DNA from: an uncultured Devosia sp.
GTDB taxonomy: Bacteria; Pseudomonadota; Alphaproteobacteria; Rhizobiales; Devosiaceae
Reading direction: 5' to 3'
NCBI RefSeq assembly: GCF_913055165.1
Contig: NZ_CAJXJS010000008.1
Coordinates: 1 to 64,000, forward strand
Length of the DNA: 64,000 nucleotides
Shown here: one piece after another, positions 1 through 8,803 of the stretch
Numbering within the stretch: the first letter of the stretch is position 1
Layout: each line of letters opens with the position of its first letter
Notes under the pieces: generated by a model
The model's input: only the letters and a program-made list of their open reading frames with translations
The model's database searches: none
Told to the model about the DNA's origin: nothing
Translations under genes and position numbers: made by a program

Positions 1-49
1 CGATCAAGACGACCCAAACCTGGTCACATCAGGCAAGAGCCAGCGGGTA

Positions 50-268
50 GTGATCGATGGATACGCCTTCTTGATCAATATCCATCGTCTCGAAACAGAC
101 ACGACCTGGTCCCTTGAGGTCGTGGACCATCAGAACGACAGCCACGTCTGGGATAATCAGTTCGAGACCGACAGCGAGGCGCGGGATGCTGCCTTAGCCG
201 CTCTAAACAACGAAGGGGCAATCGCCTTTATGCGCGGCAACAACGTCGTAAAGTTCCCGCGGCCCTGA
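50..268 (+). CDS. small hypothetical protein, possibly cut at the left edge
   Basis: Encodes 72 residues from a GTG at 50. The same frame stays open to the window edge, so the true start may lie outside. The product is acidic and soluble, with no signal peptide or membrane segment. Its central segment (TDSEARDAALAALNNEGAIA) is helical in character, and it ends in a short VVKFPRP tail. I do not recognise the family. It reads convergently toward the transposase remnant just downstream, and no operon partner is visible. Coding quality looks reasonable, but function is unknown. Confidence 0.5.
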   Translation: MIDGYAFLINIHRLETDTTWSLEVVDHQNDSHVWDNQFETDSEARDAALAALNNEGAIAFMRGNNVVKFPRP

Positions 269-289
269 GCGCCCGTGGCCGCAGAACAC

Positions 290-510
290 CGCTTACGAAC
301 TTCGTGCCCCAGCATCGCGAGCTCTCGAGCCCAATAATGTGCTGCTGAACAGGCTTCCATAACGATCAAACACGGCGATAGGCGAGAGAAGATCGACAGG
401 AGCTCACTGCGCCGCAGCCGCTTGCGGAGTACCGCTTTCCCGCTTCGATCAATCCCGTGAAATTGGAAGACCCGCTTTGCGATGTCCAGGCCGATAACAA
501 CTGGTACCAT
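290..510 (-). pseudogene. IS110-family transposase, N-terminal fragment
   Basis: The minus-strand frame starting at 510 begins MVPVVIGLDIAKRVFQFHG and continues to ELAMLGHEVR. This matches the first ~70 residues of IS110-family (DEDD) transposases: the first catalytic Asp lies in GLDIAK and the Glu in the IVMEACSAAHYW segment. After GHEVR the expected continuation is lost and the frame runs into unrelated residues, so about three quarters of the gene is missing. No C-terminal serine domain is present. It is a dead remnant at the edge of the polysaccharide cluster and evidence of past insertion there. Function as a transposase is ruled out by the truncation. Confidence 0.8.
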
Positions 511-850
511 TTCGTGGCTCCCGCTGGAAGGGTTGTTGGCGGCGACCAGCTTACTCCTGTCATCCGCCGCTGGTAGCGGGGGCCGTCCACACCATCAAAA
601 TGGGGTGCGCTCCACAGAGCTGCTCCGGCGCCCTCACCACGATCGGCCCCGCATATATCGCGCCGAACTTGGTGAAGTGTTGTCGGTCTTGGGATATCAT
701 CTGGCCATGTTGATCGAATATAGGAAGGCTTTGCCCGTCACAATGAAATGTAGTTCCGGCACCATGAAGAGTGCGCAATGACCAAATAGTGTCGACCGTA
801 ATGCACACCTCCACAACTCATACGACAAATTCAACGTGCGGGATTCGCCA
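511..850. other. intergenic stretch, probable IS110 end plus unassigned DNA
   Basis: No convincing gene. The first ~80 bases lie upstream of the transposase remnant on the minus strand and probably belong to the same decayed insertion sequence. The rest, up to the flippase stop at 851, has short open frames on both strands with poor composition. I see no strong terminator here. Confidence 0.4.
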
Positions 851-2395
851 TCAGCGGTCAATTAGAGCCCTTGACCATTTGAGCAAATGCCCAAAACCGG
901 GAATGGCTTTGCCAGCTTGGACTAGCATTTGCTTCAGCATGGTTTGCTGCCAATGCTGCAGGAACCTGCCCGGAATGCAGCTAAGCAGCAAAATCGGAGC
1001 GCTTGCTGCAGCAATCGGGGCTATTGCGAGAACTGCAATTTCCGGTGCGTCGTTCATCCGCAGAAAGTTGGCCGCAATCCACATAACACCGGCGTATATC
1101 GCGATGAGCGCAAATGGCCCGAGATGCATTGAGAGCAAATCTGAGAAGTTCGATCGACAAATCTTGGCCGTTGTAAGCAGTGAACCTGACCATTGAATCA
1201 CGCTTACAAACACAACACCAACAGCCGCACCATTGATGCCAGCGACGACGGTTCCCAACCAGACGAAAGCGGCCAGACAGACTGTCGTTAGAAAATTAAG
1301 CCAGAAAACGGTAAGGAGATTTCCTCGTGCGCGTCCAATCGCCACCACTAGTCTGAGAGCGTAACGTAACCCCATCGCCATTGTCAGGCATTGAAACGGG
1401 AACACCGCCGCTGTCCAGGCGCCGCCGCCCAAAAGCAGGCCAATTGTTTCCGGACCAAGGACACATAAAGTAGCAGAAATGGGAAGCATTGTTGCCGCTC
1501 CGGCAAACAGGCCTTTCTGGGCAGCTTTGTTGAAGCGTGATGTGTCGGTTTCCATTGCTGCTAGTGCCGGAAAAACTACCGATCGCACGGTTAAGCCAAG
1601 TAAGGTGTCGACTGGTGCGATGGCCAGCGTATAGGCGCGCGAGTAAAGTCCAAGGGCTTGTGCTCCCGCGATTACACCAACCATTGCATTGTCTAGCTGT
1701 TTGATGAACTTGGCAAAAAACCTGTTGGCTGTCCCCAAGAACGAATGGCGAAACATGAAGTCCAGTACTTCCCGAAGGTCAACGTTACCGACGTGAACAT
1801 CTGCAATGGCAGCTGCTCTACGCTGTTTATTGAGGAATGCCGCCATGAAAAAACAGCGCACGGCGGTCATTGCGATATAGGCTGTCGCCAACGCCATTGG
1901 CCCGGGAAAGAAGTACGCCATCAGGATGCCAGTCGCGCCGAAACCCAGCGCATAGCTCAGAAGGTTGGCCATTGCTACCTGTGAGAGGGCGCGGCCCCTA
2001 ATGAGCAGCGCCTCGAAAGGCACCTCAAATGCCTCGATAAGGATGATCAGGCACATGATACGCACTAGGTCCGCCAAGCCCGGCATGCCAAGATTTGATT
2101 CGAACCAAGGAGACAGCGTGAAGAGCAACCCACCCCATCCGATTGACGAGATACTTAGCACCAGACGCGTTGTCTGCACATGAACGCGTGATATGCGTGA
2201 CCGCTGGATGAGGGCGTCACGCAGATCAAGCTGGGCGATCAAGGAAAGGATGGTCACAATGGCAAGTGACATTGCCACGAGTCCAAAGTCTGTTGGCGTT
2301 AGGAGACGAGCCAGGACCGCCAAAGCTCCCAGCCTTAGTATCAAGTTGCCAATTGATGTTCCTGAAACGATGAAAGCGCTTGCAAGTGTCTTCAT
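851..2395 (-). CDS. Wzx-type polysaccharide flippase (MOP superfamily)
   Basis: 514 residues made almost entirely of hydrophobic segments, consistent with the 12-14 helices of the polysaccharide-synthesis branch of the MOP superfamily. The N-terminal stretch (SGTSIGNLILRLGALAVLAR, then LLTPTDFGLVAMSLAI) is typical of WzxC/lipopolysaccharide flippases. The known role of the family is moving undecaprenyl-diphosphate-linked repeat units from the cytoplasmic to the periplasmic face of the inner membrane. It is the last gene of the minus-strand operon that starts at gmd (11808), after the final sulfotransferase. The inferred cargo is therefore an already sulfated repeat unit. Base composition is visibly richer in A/T than in the housekeeping genes to the right. 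Confidence 0.85.
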   Translation of the reverse strand: MKTLASAFIVSGTSIGNLILRLGALAVLARLLTPTDFGLVAMSLAIVTILSLIAQLDLRDALIQRSRISRVHVQTTRLVLSISSIGWGGLLFTLSPWFESNLGMPGLADLVRIMCLIILIEAFEVPFEALLIRGRALSQVAMANLLSYALGFGATGILMAYFFPGPMALATAYIAMTAVRCFFMAAFLNKQRRAAAIADVHVGNVDLREVLDFMFRHSFLGTANRFFAKFIKQLDNAMVGVIAGAQALGLYSRAYTLAIAPVDTLLGLTVRSVVFPALAAMETDTSRFNKAAQKGLFAGAATMLPISATLCVLGPETIGLLLGGGAWTAAVFPFQCLTMAMGLRYALRLVVAIGRARGNLLTVFWLNFLTTVCLAAFVWLGTVVAGINGAAVGVVFVSVIQWSGSLLTTAKICRSNFSDLLSMHLGPFALIAIYAGVMWIAANFLRMNDAPEIAVLAIAPIAAASAPILLLSCIPGRFLQHWQQTMLKQMLVQAGKAIPGFGHLLKWSRALIDR

Positions 2396-2579
2396 GACGC
2401 GGCGGTGTCCACTGGAGTGCTGGCGGAGAAATGTAGCAGCAGCTCGTTAAATTCTGTAAGAAGTCACGCCAATTCCGTACATAGCATTAAATGCATCATA
2501 TTATATTATATCATCGACGATTTTCGATATACAGCGAATTCATTATTTTCAATGCCAGCTGAATTATCGCTAGTTCTAC
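2396..2579. other. A/T-rich gap between sulfotransferase and flippase genes
   Basis: The only sizeable gap in the sulfated-polysaccharide operon. Around 2485-2560 it is strikingly A/T-rich, with TATATTATATC-like runs. It may hold an internal promoter for the flippase gene or simply be imported DNA. No gene is seen. Confidence 0.4.
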
Positions 2580-3491
2580 CTATTTCCCTATTGCATTTGC
2601 ATAGCCATATCTAATAAGAAATGGCAGCGTTATTGCTGCAACTGTTGAGGCGTTGATCCCCGAAATTTCGTTCCTCCAACTGGTATCTGCATTGATTTTT
2701 GAGAAGCCGGCTAGGCGCGCGGGGTTCCCGGATACAGTATGGTCTGTCTTAAACTGAGGTGAGTAGACGCCAATTTCTGGGAGCTCGTTTAGATAAGGCA
2801 TGAGAGCCTCCGCCCCGAACTCGCACAATTGTTCATATTTGATCCGTTGATACGTGCCTGTCGTTCCGCGCAGCGCTTCTGCTGATACCTGGACCTTTAG
2901 CCATGCCAAGCCGCTCTGAAGGTATGAGCGTTGGGTCATCATGTCGCCAGCCCGACCGCTGTCGATCTTTGGGCGTTTCTTCGCCGCTGAATAAGCTACA
3001 CCACGCGGGTCACGCACCAAATGAAGCACGTGTACGCGGTCGGCTCCAAAACAATCGACAAGCAGCCGTGCATAGATGGGATGTTTCGAACTATCGACTA
3101 GCCATGGTGTGCGGGCGATTTGCGCCGCAGATTCATAAAGTCTGGTGATAAGGTTAAGCATATCCTGATAATCAGAGGTACGGTTCTCGGGTGTGTTCCA
3201 TCGCCTTAGCGAGTGGACTTTGAGAGCCGCATGCAACTGATCATGCCGCGCCATCGCATTTTCACCTGCTAGACCCGCATTTTGCACCACTGCGTTCCAG
3301 AAGGAACATGCGGAAAACTGTTGTTCGCACCCGCACAGATGATCCAGTGCTAACCCCCTATCCCAAAAATGGATGAGCTCCCCGAGGTAACTGGCATTTG
3401 TGAAGCGGCCGGCAAGCGTACCTGCAAGCGTGCTCCCACTACGAGCAGAACCCACAATTAGTAGAATTCTGGGTGTCTCGGTTGTCGCCAA
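2580..3491 (-). CDS. sulfotransferase (third GT-ST pair)
   Basis: 303-residue cytosolic protein. A 5'-phosphosulfate-binding P-loop is visible near residue 12-20 (VGSARSGSTLAG), and the 3'-phosphate-binding motif (HLVRDPRGVAYS) lies around residue 160-170. This is the standard order in PAPS-dependent sulfotransferases. A cysteine-rich stretch (LCGCEQQFSACSFW) near residue 55-65 is typical of the bacterial Sulfotransfer_3-like group. The family transfers sulfate from PAPS to a hydroxyl or amine and releases PAP. The gene starts 3 bases after the stop of glycosyltransferase 3495-4607, so the two are almost certainly co-translated. The acceptor is unknown; a sugar of the lipid-linked repeat is inferred from context. 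Confidence 0.85.
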   Translation of the reverse strand: MATTETPRILLIVGSARSGSTLAGTLAGRFTNASYLGELIHFWDRGLALDHLCGCEQQFSACSFWNAVVQNAGLAGENAMARHDQLHAALKVHSLRRWNTPENRTSDYQDMLNLITRLYESAAQIARTPWLVDSSKHPIYARLLVDCFGADRVHVLHLVRDPRGVAYSAAKKRPKIDSGRAGDMMTQRSYLQSGLAWLKVQVSAEALRGTTGTYQRIKYEQLCEFGAEALMPYLNELPEIGVYSPQFKTDHTVSGNPARLAGFSKINADTSWRNEISGINASTVAAITLPFLIRYGYANAIGK

Positions 3492-3494
3492 TTG

Positions 3495-4607
3495 TCAAAT
3501 TCCCTGCTGTGTGGTGCAATTGTTGATGACTGTCACATAGCGATCTGCCCAAGGCTCCACCCCAAACTTCTCGCGTGCCTTAGTTTCGCGTTCCTCTCTC
3601 GTATCCGGTTCGGACAGAATGGCTGCCAACTCGCGCGCCATTGCATCCGAATTGCCAACTGGCACCAGCCGTCCCAGCAAAGGTTCACTGAGTATCTCAC
3701 TTGGTCCAGAAGGGCAGTTGGTCGCGATGCAGGGCGTGCCGGTTGCCAGCGCCTCGATTAGGGCGTTGGGGCTACCCTCCCAGCGCGAGGAAAGGACGAA
3801 CAATTCTGCCCGAGACATCCAAGAAAACGGGTTTTCTTGAAATCCAGGCATCAAAACACGTTTAGCAATCCCCAGTGTCTCTGTAAGTCGTTCAAGTTCT
3901 CCCCGTAGTCGACCTTCACCGAGAATCACCAGTTTGACGTCGTTCGGGAGACCGGATTTGGCAAACGCCGATATCAAGGTGGGAAAATCCTTCTGCTCAA
4001 CCAACCTGCCAGCGCCAAGAACATATCGGCAATTTTTTAGTTCGGAGAGCCACGGCTCTGGCAACGGTTCTCTGGCCCTCTTGACGACATAATCATGATC
4101 CGTTGCGTTACCAATCAGTGATATTTTACTCTCGGGCCAGCCAGTAAGTTTGGCTAAGTCGTCCTTTCCTGCTTGAGAGACTGCGACGATGCCCTCGGCC
4201 TGACGATAGAGCAGAGGTAAGAGCGGTCGCCAAAACCTGAGCGCCCCCTTAACTGTTGAGCCTATTCGGTTAGGCTCGCGAATAATTACGTGATTATCAA
4301 TAGCTTTAACAAGCTTAAGAAGACCTAGAACGCGGCTGATATTCGTCTGAGCTGAAATCAAAGTGACATCGGGATTGGCATTGCAAAAACGACGAAGTCC
4401 GATCGCCATGGCCAAGGTACTCTTTCCAACCGTGGTTATGCGCGTGTTTGGCGGAAGTGAATGTTGGTATGCACCGAATTTTTGCGCGACGATGATATCG
4501 ATTTTCGCGCCTCTTCTAAAAAGGGCATTGGCGAGCGTGACCATTGCTCGTTGTGCACCACCCACGCCAAGATTCATGATGCACAAAGCAATACGAGCAT
4601 GCATCAT
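3495..4607 (-). CDS. family 4 (GT-B) glycosyltransferase
   Basis: 370 residues. The N-terminal Rossmann half opens with IALCIMNLGVGGAQRAMVTL, the usual glycine-rich start of GT4 enzymes. The C-terminal half carries RYVLGAGRLVEQKDFPTLI and the sugar-nucleotide-binding EX7E region (WEGSPNALIEALATGTP). This is a retaining GT4 enzyme that would add one sugar to the growing repeat on the cytoplasmic face. It overlaps the upstream sulfotransferase stop by four bases (ATGA) and is followed after 3 bases by another sulfotransferase. Donor and acceptor cannot be read from sequence. No signal peptide. Confidence 0.88.
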   Translation of the reverse strand: MMHARIALCIMNLGVGGAQRAMVTLANALFRRGAKIDIIVAQKFGAYQHSLPPNTRITTVGKSTLAMAIGLRRFCNANPDVTLISAQTNISRVLGLLKLVKAIDNHVIIREPNRIGSTVKGALRFWRPLLPLLYRQAEGIVAVSQAGKDDLAKLTGWPESKISLIGNATDHDYVVKRAREPLPEPWLSELKNCRYVLGAGRLVEQKDFPTLISAFAKSGLPNDVKLVILGEGRLRGELERLTETLGIAKRVLMPGFQENPFSWMSRAELFVLSSRWEGSPNALIEALATGTPCIATNCPSGPSEILSEPLLGRLVPVGNSDAMARELAAILSEPDTREERETKAREKFGVEPWADRYVTVINNCTTQQGI

Positions 4608-5437
4608 TCGTATCCCAGTCTTGCGGGGAGTTTTCCTAAGGATTGTTCAAAAGCGACCCGAGCGTCGTTGACCAGATGGTCCTGCCACGGCCTTTGACCC
4701 GCGGCGGCATATTTTTTGTCCGGGTTAGACTTGTTGCCGCGCAACTTTCCTATCGAGTATGTGTCCAAAACAGCGTTTAGTGTTCCCGGGCTGGTCAAGA
4801 TGTCAAGATGATCAAAAATATCCATCCAAGTCTGTTTCTGCGAAGCACCTATGAGATCTTCGAATCTTACCAGTTTGCAGTCAACACTGTTTTCTATTCG
4901 ATTTAGCCAAGCTTCAAAAACCGGGACAAACTCCTTCTCGAATTCTGAGATCATGTAAGTCAGCGCTTGCTCTTCGTTCAACCCCTCCATAGCTTGGCGG
5001 TGTCTTTCGACTCCTTCTGTGGACACATGCGAGAAACGCGTCGAAAAATACCAGGAAACTAGGAGTGCGCGCGGGTCTCGAACAACGAAAATGGAACGGA
5101 ACGGGGCGCCGTCCAACTGAATACTGGCATGTTCAGGCGTTCCATAACAGGCGAGCAAGGATGCTCCGGGTACTCTGCCGATATCGGGAATGGAAGTAGT
5201 TTGCCTTTTGTACACACCCCAAACATAGGGTAAGTGTCCGCTGGCCCGATATATGCGTGGATCTGATAGGACCAGGCGAACAAATTGGCTCCCAGTTTTC
5301 CATAAGCAAGCATGTACAATCCTAGAGTGCTGGGAGCGATGTTTTAATGGAATCAAACTGTATGCGCCGCGGCGCACGCTATATTCGCTCTTCAGTGAAA
5401 CGAGCGGGCGCAAGAGATTTCTAACTTGGCGAAGCAT
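4604..5437 (-). CDS. sulfotransferase (second GT-ST pair)
   Basis: 277 residues. The 5'-phosphosulfate-binding region is HACLWKTGSQFVRLVLSD near residue 43-60; the KTGSQ core is a lysine-bearing variant of the usual P-loop. The 3'-phosphate-binding motif FVVRDPRALLVSWYFS follows near residue 115-130. A late segment with KLRGNKSNPDKKYAAAG resembles the PAPS-contacting RKG-type loop. Assigned as a PAPS-dependent sulfotransferase from these motifs and their order. It lies 15 bases after glycosyltransferase 5453-6622 and overlaps the next glycosyltransferase by ATGA, so translation is coupled on that side. It is clearly divergent from the sulfotransferases at 2580 and 6624, which suggests a different acceptor. 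Confidence 0.82.
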   Translation of the reverse strand: MLRQVRNLLRPLVSLKSEYSVRRGAYSLIPLKHRSQHSRIVHACLWKTGSQFVRLVLSDPRIYRASGHLPYVWGVYKRQTTSIPDIGRVPGASLLACYGTPEHASIQLDGAPFRSIFVVRDPRALLVSWYFSTRFSHVSTEGVERHRQAMEGLNEEQALTYMISEFEKEFVPVFEAWLNRIENSVDCKLVRFEDLIGASQKQTWMDIFDHLDILTSPGTLNAVLDTYSIGKLRGNKSNPDKKYAAAGQRPWQDHLVNDARVAFEQSLGKLPARLGYE

Positions 5438-5452
5438 GCTGTTTCTCTAGTT

Positions 5453-6622
5453 TTAATTGCTGTATATTGTTTGAGATTGTGCGCCGTTCCCACCCGGACG
5501 AACATTGCTCCCCGCCACTGCATTTAAAAATTGTGCGTAGGCGAACCGATCTCGTTTGATGCCCTGTTGTGCTAGTTGATGGGCGCGGGTCCGTGCGGTT
5601 TCCAGCACTTCTCGATTAGCGGACATTTTCTCCAGATGTGCGAGATAGCTGTCGGCATTGGATTCGCTTTCGGAAGCGACAATGGCCCCCGCGTCCCCAA
5701 CGTCTGACGCGATGCAACCCCTGTCAGCCGAGATAATGGCGCATCCGGCACACATGGCTTCTAAAACGACGTTAGGTTGTGCCTCCAAAGCGTATCGCGT
5801 CGCGAACATGAAGACATCTAAGCCTACGTAGAAGGCATCCTTATGCCGCCCATGCAACGGCCCGGTCACTTCCAGCATGCTGCCCAGATTCTCCTTTGCC
5901 ATATCGATCAACGTCTTGCTGGCGCTATCTGGAACTGGTCCTGCCAGGACAAAGTGTACCGGCAGGCATTTGTCTTTTGCACGCTGAGCAACCGCAAGAA
6001 AAGTGTCCAAACCCTTGGTCAGATAGAGATTAGACAGAAGGCCTACCCTGATAACGCTGTTATCGGGACGCCGCTCTGGTGCGGGCTGCCCAAGAAAATT
6101 GCTGTACTGGGAAAGGTTGCCTACGACCATATACGCGGCCTTCGAGTTGTAGCGTGCGCGATACTGCATGGCCATGGCGTCGCATAGAAACACGTGGAAG
6201 CCATTCACGGATCTATCGATCCAGCCTGCCAGCCGTTTTGTCGTCCGCACATACTGGAAAGTGCGGTGCTGAATAATAAGCCGGTAGCCGAGCAGACGGC
6301 CCGTCCAGGCAAGCAGAAACGTATAAATTAGGCCCCAACCGCCATCGGACACCAAATAGAGCGTGCGTTCTCGGTTTTCGAAGCGCTTCAGGAAAAGCAC
6401 GCACAGAGCCTTCGCCACACGAAACAGTTTTAGAGTACGGCTTGCTGGATTTCGAGTGAGACTACCTGCTGCAATGGTGCAGCGCGTCAAGCGAACACCG
6501 TCAATTTTGCTGATGTCTTCAGTGATTGCCGCGAGGTTTTTCGACTGCCCATTTATGGGCGGTGGCAGGCTGCCGATAACCACCACGCTGTGTTTAGTAG
6601 AGGGTGTTACTTCTCGGAGCAT
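5453..6622 (-). CDS. family 4 (GT-B) glycosyltransferase
   Basis: About 389 residues from the ATG at 6622. An in-frame ATG at 6655 would add 11 residues and overlap the preceding gene. I favour 6622 because a purine run (GGGGGGCGGAAAC) precedes it at ribosome-binding distance and the upstream stop is one base away. The N-terminal SVVVIGSLPPPINGQSKNL loop and the C-terminal EAQPNVVLEAMCAGCAIISA segment are GT4 hallmarks. The predicted role is addition of one sugar to the repeat unit in the cytoplasm. It sits between two sulfotransferases in the alternating operon. Substrate unknown. Confidence 0.85.
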   Translation of the reverse strand: MLREVTPSTKHSVVVIGSLPPPINGQSKNLAAITEDISKIDGVRLTRCTIAAGSLTRNPASRTLKLFRVAKALCVLFLKRFENRERTLYLVSDGGWGLIYTFLLAWTGRLLGYRLIIQHRTFQYVRTTKRLAGWIDRSVNGFHVFLCDAMAMQYRARYNSKAAYMVVGNLSQYSNFLGQPAPERRPDNSVIRVGLLSNLYLTKGLDTFLAVAQRAKDKCLPVHFVLAGPVPDSASKTLIDMAKENLGSMLEVTGPLHGRHKDAFYVGLDVFMFATRYALEAQPNVVLEAMCAGCAIISADRGCIASDVGDAGAIVASESESNADSYLAHLEKMSANREVLETARTRAHQLAQQGIKRDRFAYAQFLNAVAGSNVRPGGNGAQSQTIYSN

Positions 6623-6623
6623 G

Positions 6624-7523
6624 TCAGTTTCCGCCCCCCTGCGTGGTGTTGACATAGCCGAATGCTCTCAGTTCCTGCGCGAGCATTAGCCCAATACGAT
6701 CAGCGTCACCTGCCGACATGGCGGTTCGCCATTTCTCCGTGCCGCCCTCGCGAAATGTATGCGATTTGCCCGGATCGATGGCCGCTTCCATACTATAGAT
6801 CAATCGGTCCTCATGGGCGCCCGGCACCCCTGCTTTTTTTAGCTTTGCTGCGATGTGGCCCAGGACATCAAGACGGTTGGGTCCCACCAGATCTTCGTAC
6901 TTGATCGACAGTGTTTCGGGATGCTGCAACCAGCCGACAAAAGGGGCTATTCGTTTCGCGCAATCGGGATAACGGTCATCAAAGCCTTCAATAGCCACCT
7001 TTAGGCGATCATGTGGATCGTCGATTTTTGAGAAAACCTTATGCATTCGGTGCCAGCGGTTCATATCTGCTAGATAGTTAACTTCCGACAGCAATACATC
7101 TCGTGGATCACGATAAATAAACAAATGGACTGCATTTATGGCGCTCATGGCCGCCGCTGCGGAATCAGAGTAATATAAGTGGGCTCCAACCGTTTCTCCT
7201 GGAAGAAGACCGCATATTTTTTTTGCCAAAACTGTCTGTGATCGTTCCTTGAGAGTTAACGAGGGCGTGGTTGCGATAAACCCACCGAAGTATCGAGTAC
7301 TCGGCAAAGCGCGCGTAATCTGGAGGAGGAGATGCGTTCCACTTTTGGGCAGGGAATTAACTATGATCGGTGGATTATTTGCATAATCCCGTGTTGTTGC
7401 GAAAGCACGCATTGCCCGTTTTGGCGCCACAAGACTAAAAGCAAGTGCCTTCCGGGCCACGTTGCTATTACGGACCATACCCACGTCAAACAAGGAGTTC
7501 ATTCTTTGCCACCAAAAGGCCAC
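6624..7523 (-). CDS. sulfotransferase (first GT-ST pair)
   Basis: 299 residues. A textbook P-loop (IIVNSLPKSGTHLLLQI, residues ~53-68) binds the 5'-phosphosulfate. FIYRDPRDVLLSEV around residue 130 is the 3'-phosphate site, and HTFREGGTEKWR near residue 255 is the C-terminal PAPS-binding segment. This is the most canonical of the three sulfotransferases here, resembling the Sulfotransfer_1 group. The start is uncertain: the frame overlaps the preceding glycosyltransferase by 25 bases from 7523, and alternative ATGs lie at 7502 and 7478. It is followed one base later by the start of the next glycosyltransferase. The acceptor is inferred to be the sugar placed by the enzyme encoded just upstream. 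Confidence 0.88.
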   Translation of the reverse strand: MAFWWQRMNSLFDVGMVRNSNVARKALAFSLVAPKRAMRAFATTRDYANNPPIIVNSLPKSGTHLLLQITRALPSTRYFGGFIATTPSLTLKERSQTVLAKKICGLLPGETVGAHLYYSDSAAAAMSAINAVHLFIYRDPRDVLLSEVNYLADMNRWHRMHKVFSKIDDPHDRLKVAIEGFDDRYPDCAKRIAPFVGWLQHPETLSIKYEDLVGPNRLDVLGHIAAKLKKAGVPGAHEDRLIYSMEAAIDPGKSHTFREGGTEKWRTAMSAGDADRIGLMLAQELRAFGYVNTTQGGGN

Positions 7524-8803
7524 TGTTGTTCAATTGGCCTCCACCTCGGTAGCATTGTGTGCTTCCGGGGTCTGGCTTCCTCCATGCTGGCAAAGCAAGC
7601 TTGGAAGCGGCGGGCAATGACGTCAATGTCGAACGTACGCTCGGCATAATCTCGACCGCGCTGCCCCATAATCCGACCTTCTTCGGGATCGGAAAGCAAT
7701 CTTGCGGCGTTGTCTACGAGTTCGGTCGGGTTGCCGGGGTCACTCACAAGTCCGGCGCCCGCCCTAACAATAGTGCGGCTGGCCAGATTTTCGGCCGGCA
7801 TTGATGCAAGAATCGGCCGTCCGGCGGCAAGATAGGAGAGTATTTTTGAAGGAACGGAGAACCGACCGGCATCCTTCTCTATGAAACCACACAAGATGTC
7901 GGCTCCTGCAAGTACCTTGGGCAGGTCTTCGACCGAGACCCAAGGACGAACAAACATATTTCCGAGCCCTTCCTCTGCAGCGACACCGCGTACATACTCG
8001 GCGGCGCTTCCCATCGAGTAAAGGTGAATGTCGGCGTCGACGTTGCGAGCCAAATTGAGGAGAATGTCCGGGTTGTGTTTGCGGGCCAAAGTGCCGGAAT
8101 ACAATATCCTCGGGCGTCCTGGACGGAAATGGCGGTTGGCCACATCATTGTCACGCTGATAGAGCGGCATGTCGCCGATCGGAGCCCAGTTCTCGATTGT
8201 AGTGAAATGACGGGTGTCGACCCCCCAGCTCTTGATGAGATCGGTAAAGCCATCCGTTATGACGATTACAGCGTCGCTGTCCGCGAGCAGCCGACCCTCC
8301 ATCCACGAATAATATCTTGTCGCTGCTGACCCGAGCAGTGGGACGCGGCGCCCTAGGATGCGGCCGATGGCCTCTGAATGAAGGTCTTGGAGCCAGAATA
8401 CAAACTTGGCGTCGATTTTCCGGCATGCGGCGAGAAGGTGACTTTGCACTTCCAATGGGCAGTTTGAGGAGACTACAATTTTGGGCCGTTCAGCGATGAC
8501 CCTAGCAGCGGCTGTGCGTCCATACTCGATTTGCTGGCGATAACGCTTGATCAAATTGTCCTTGTTCACCGGCTCGGAGATGTTGATTTCATCAATCGCA
8601 AAGCAGGCGGGATCAGTCGCCGTCCTGCCGACCCTCCCTTTTGGCGAACCAAAACCGCCGAAAGAAAAATACGCCGTGCTTACGCCCTTGCGAGCCAAAT
8701 GACGGGCAAGCTGGGCCGTGAATCCGTAACCGCCGTAGTCATGGAATAGTATGTCGAGGGGATTTTTTCTCTGGGTCACTTGAAGTCGCTTTCTGCTTTC
8801 CAT
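7499..8803 (-). CDS. WbuB/WcaI-like family 4 glycosyltransferase
   Basis: 434 residues. Features include LDILFHDYGGYGFTAQLARH near the N-terminus, an internal FVFWLQDLHSEAIGR segment, RILYSGTLARKHNPDILL opening the C-terminal half, and SVPSKILSYLAAGRPILA near the nucleotide-sugar site. Together these fit the WbuB/WcaI branch of GT4, whose known members transfer fucosamine or fucose in O-antigen and colanic acid synthesis. This is the first glycosyltransferase after the GDP-fucose genes, so fucosyl transfer is a reasonable but unproven inference. The start ATG at 8803 lies inside the end of the SDR gene (28-base overlap), and no earlier in-frame alternative is better. Confidence 0.85.
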   Translation of the reverse strand: MESRKRLQVTQRKNPLDILFHDYGGYGFTAQLARHLARKGVSTAYFSFGGFGSPKGRVGRTATDPACFAIDEINISEPVNKDNLIKRYRQQIEYGRTAAARVIAERPKIVVSSNCPLEVQSHLLAACRKIDAKFVFWLQDLHSEAIGRILGRRVPLLGSAATRYYSWMEGRLLADSDAVIVITDGFTDLIKSWGVDTRHFTTIENWAPIGDMPLYQRDNDVANRHFRPGRPRILYSGTLARKHNPDILLNLARNVDADIHLYSMGSAAEYVRGVAAEEGLGNMFVRPWVSVEDLPKVLAGADILCGFIEKDAGRFSVPSKILSYLAAGRPILASMPAENLASRTIVRAGAGLVSDPGNPTELVDNAARLLSDPEEGRIMGQRGRDYAERTFDIDVIARRFQACFASMEEARPRKHTMLPRWRPIEQQWPFGGKE

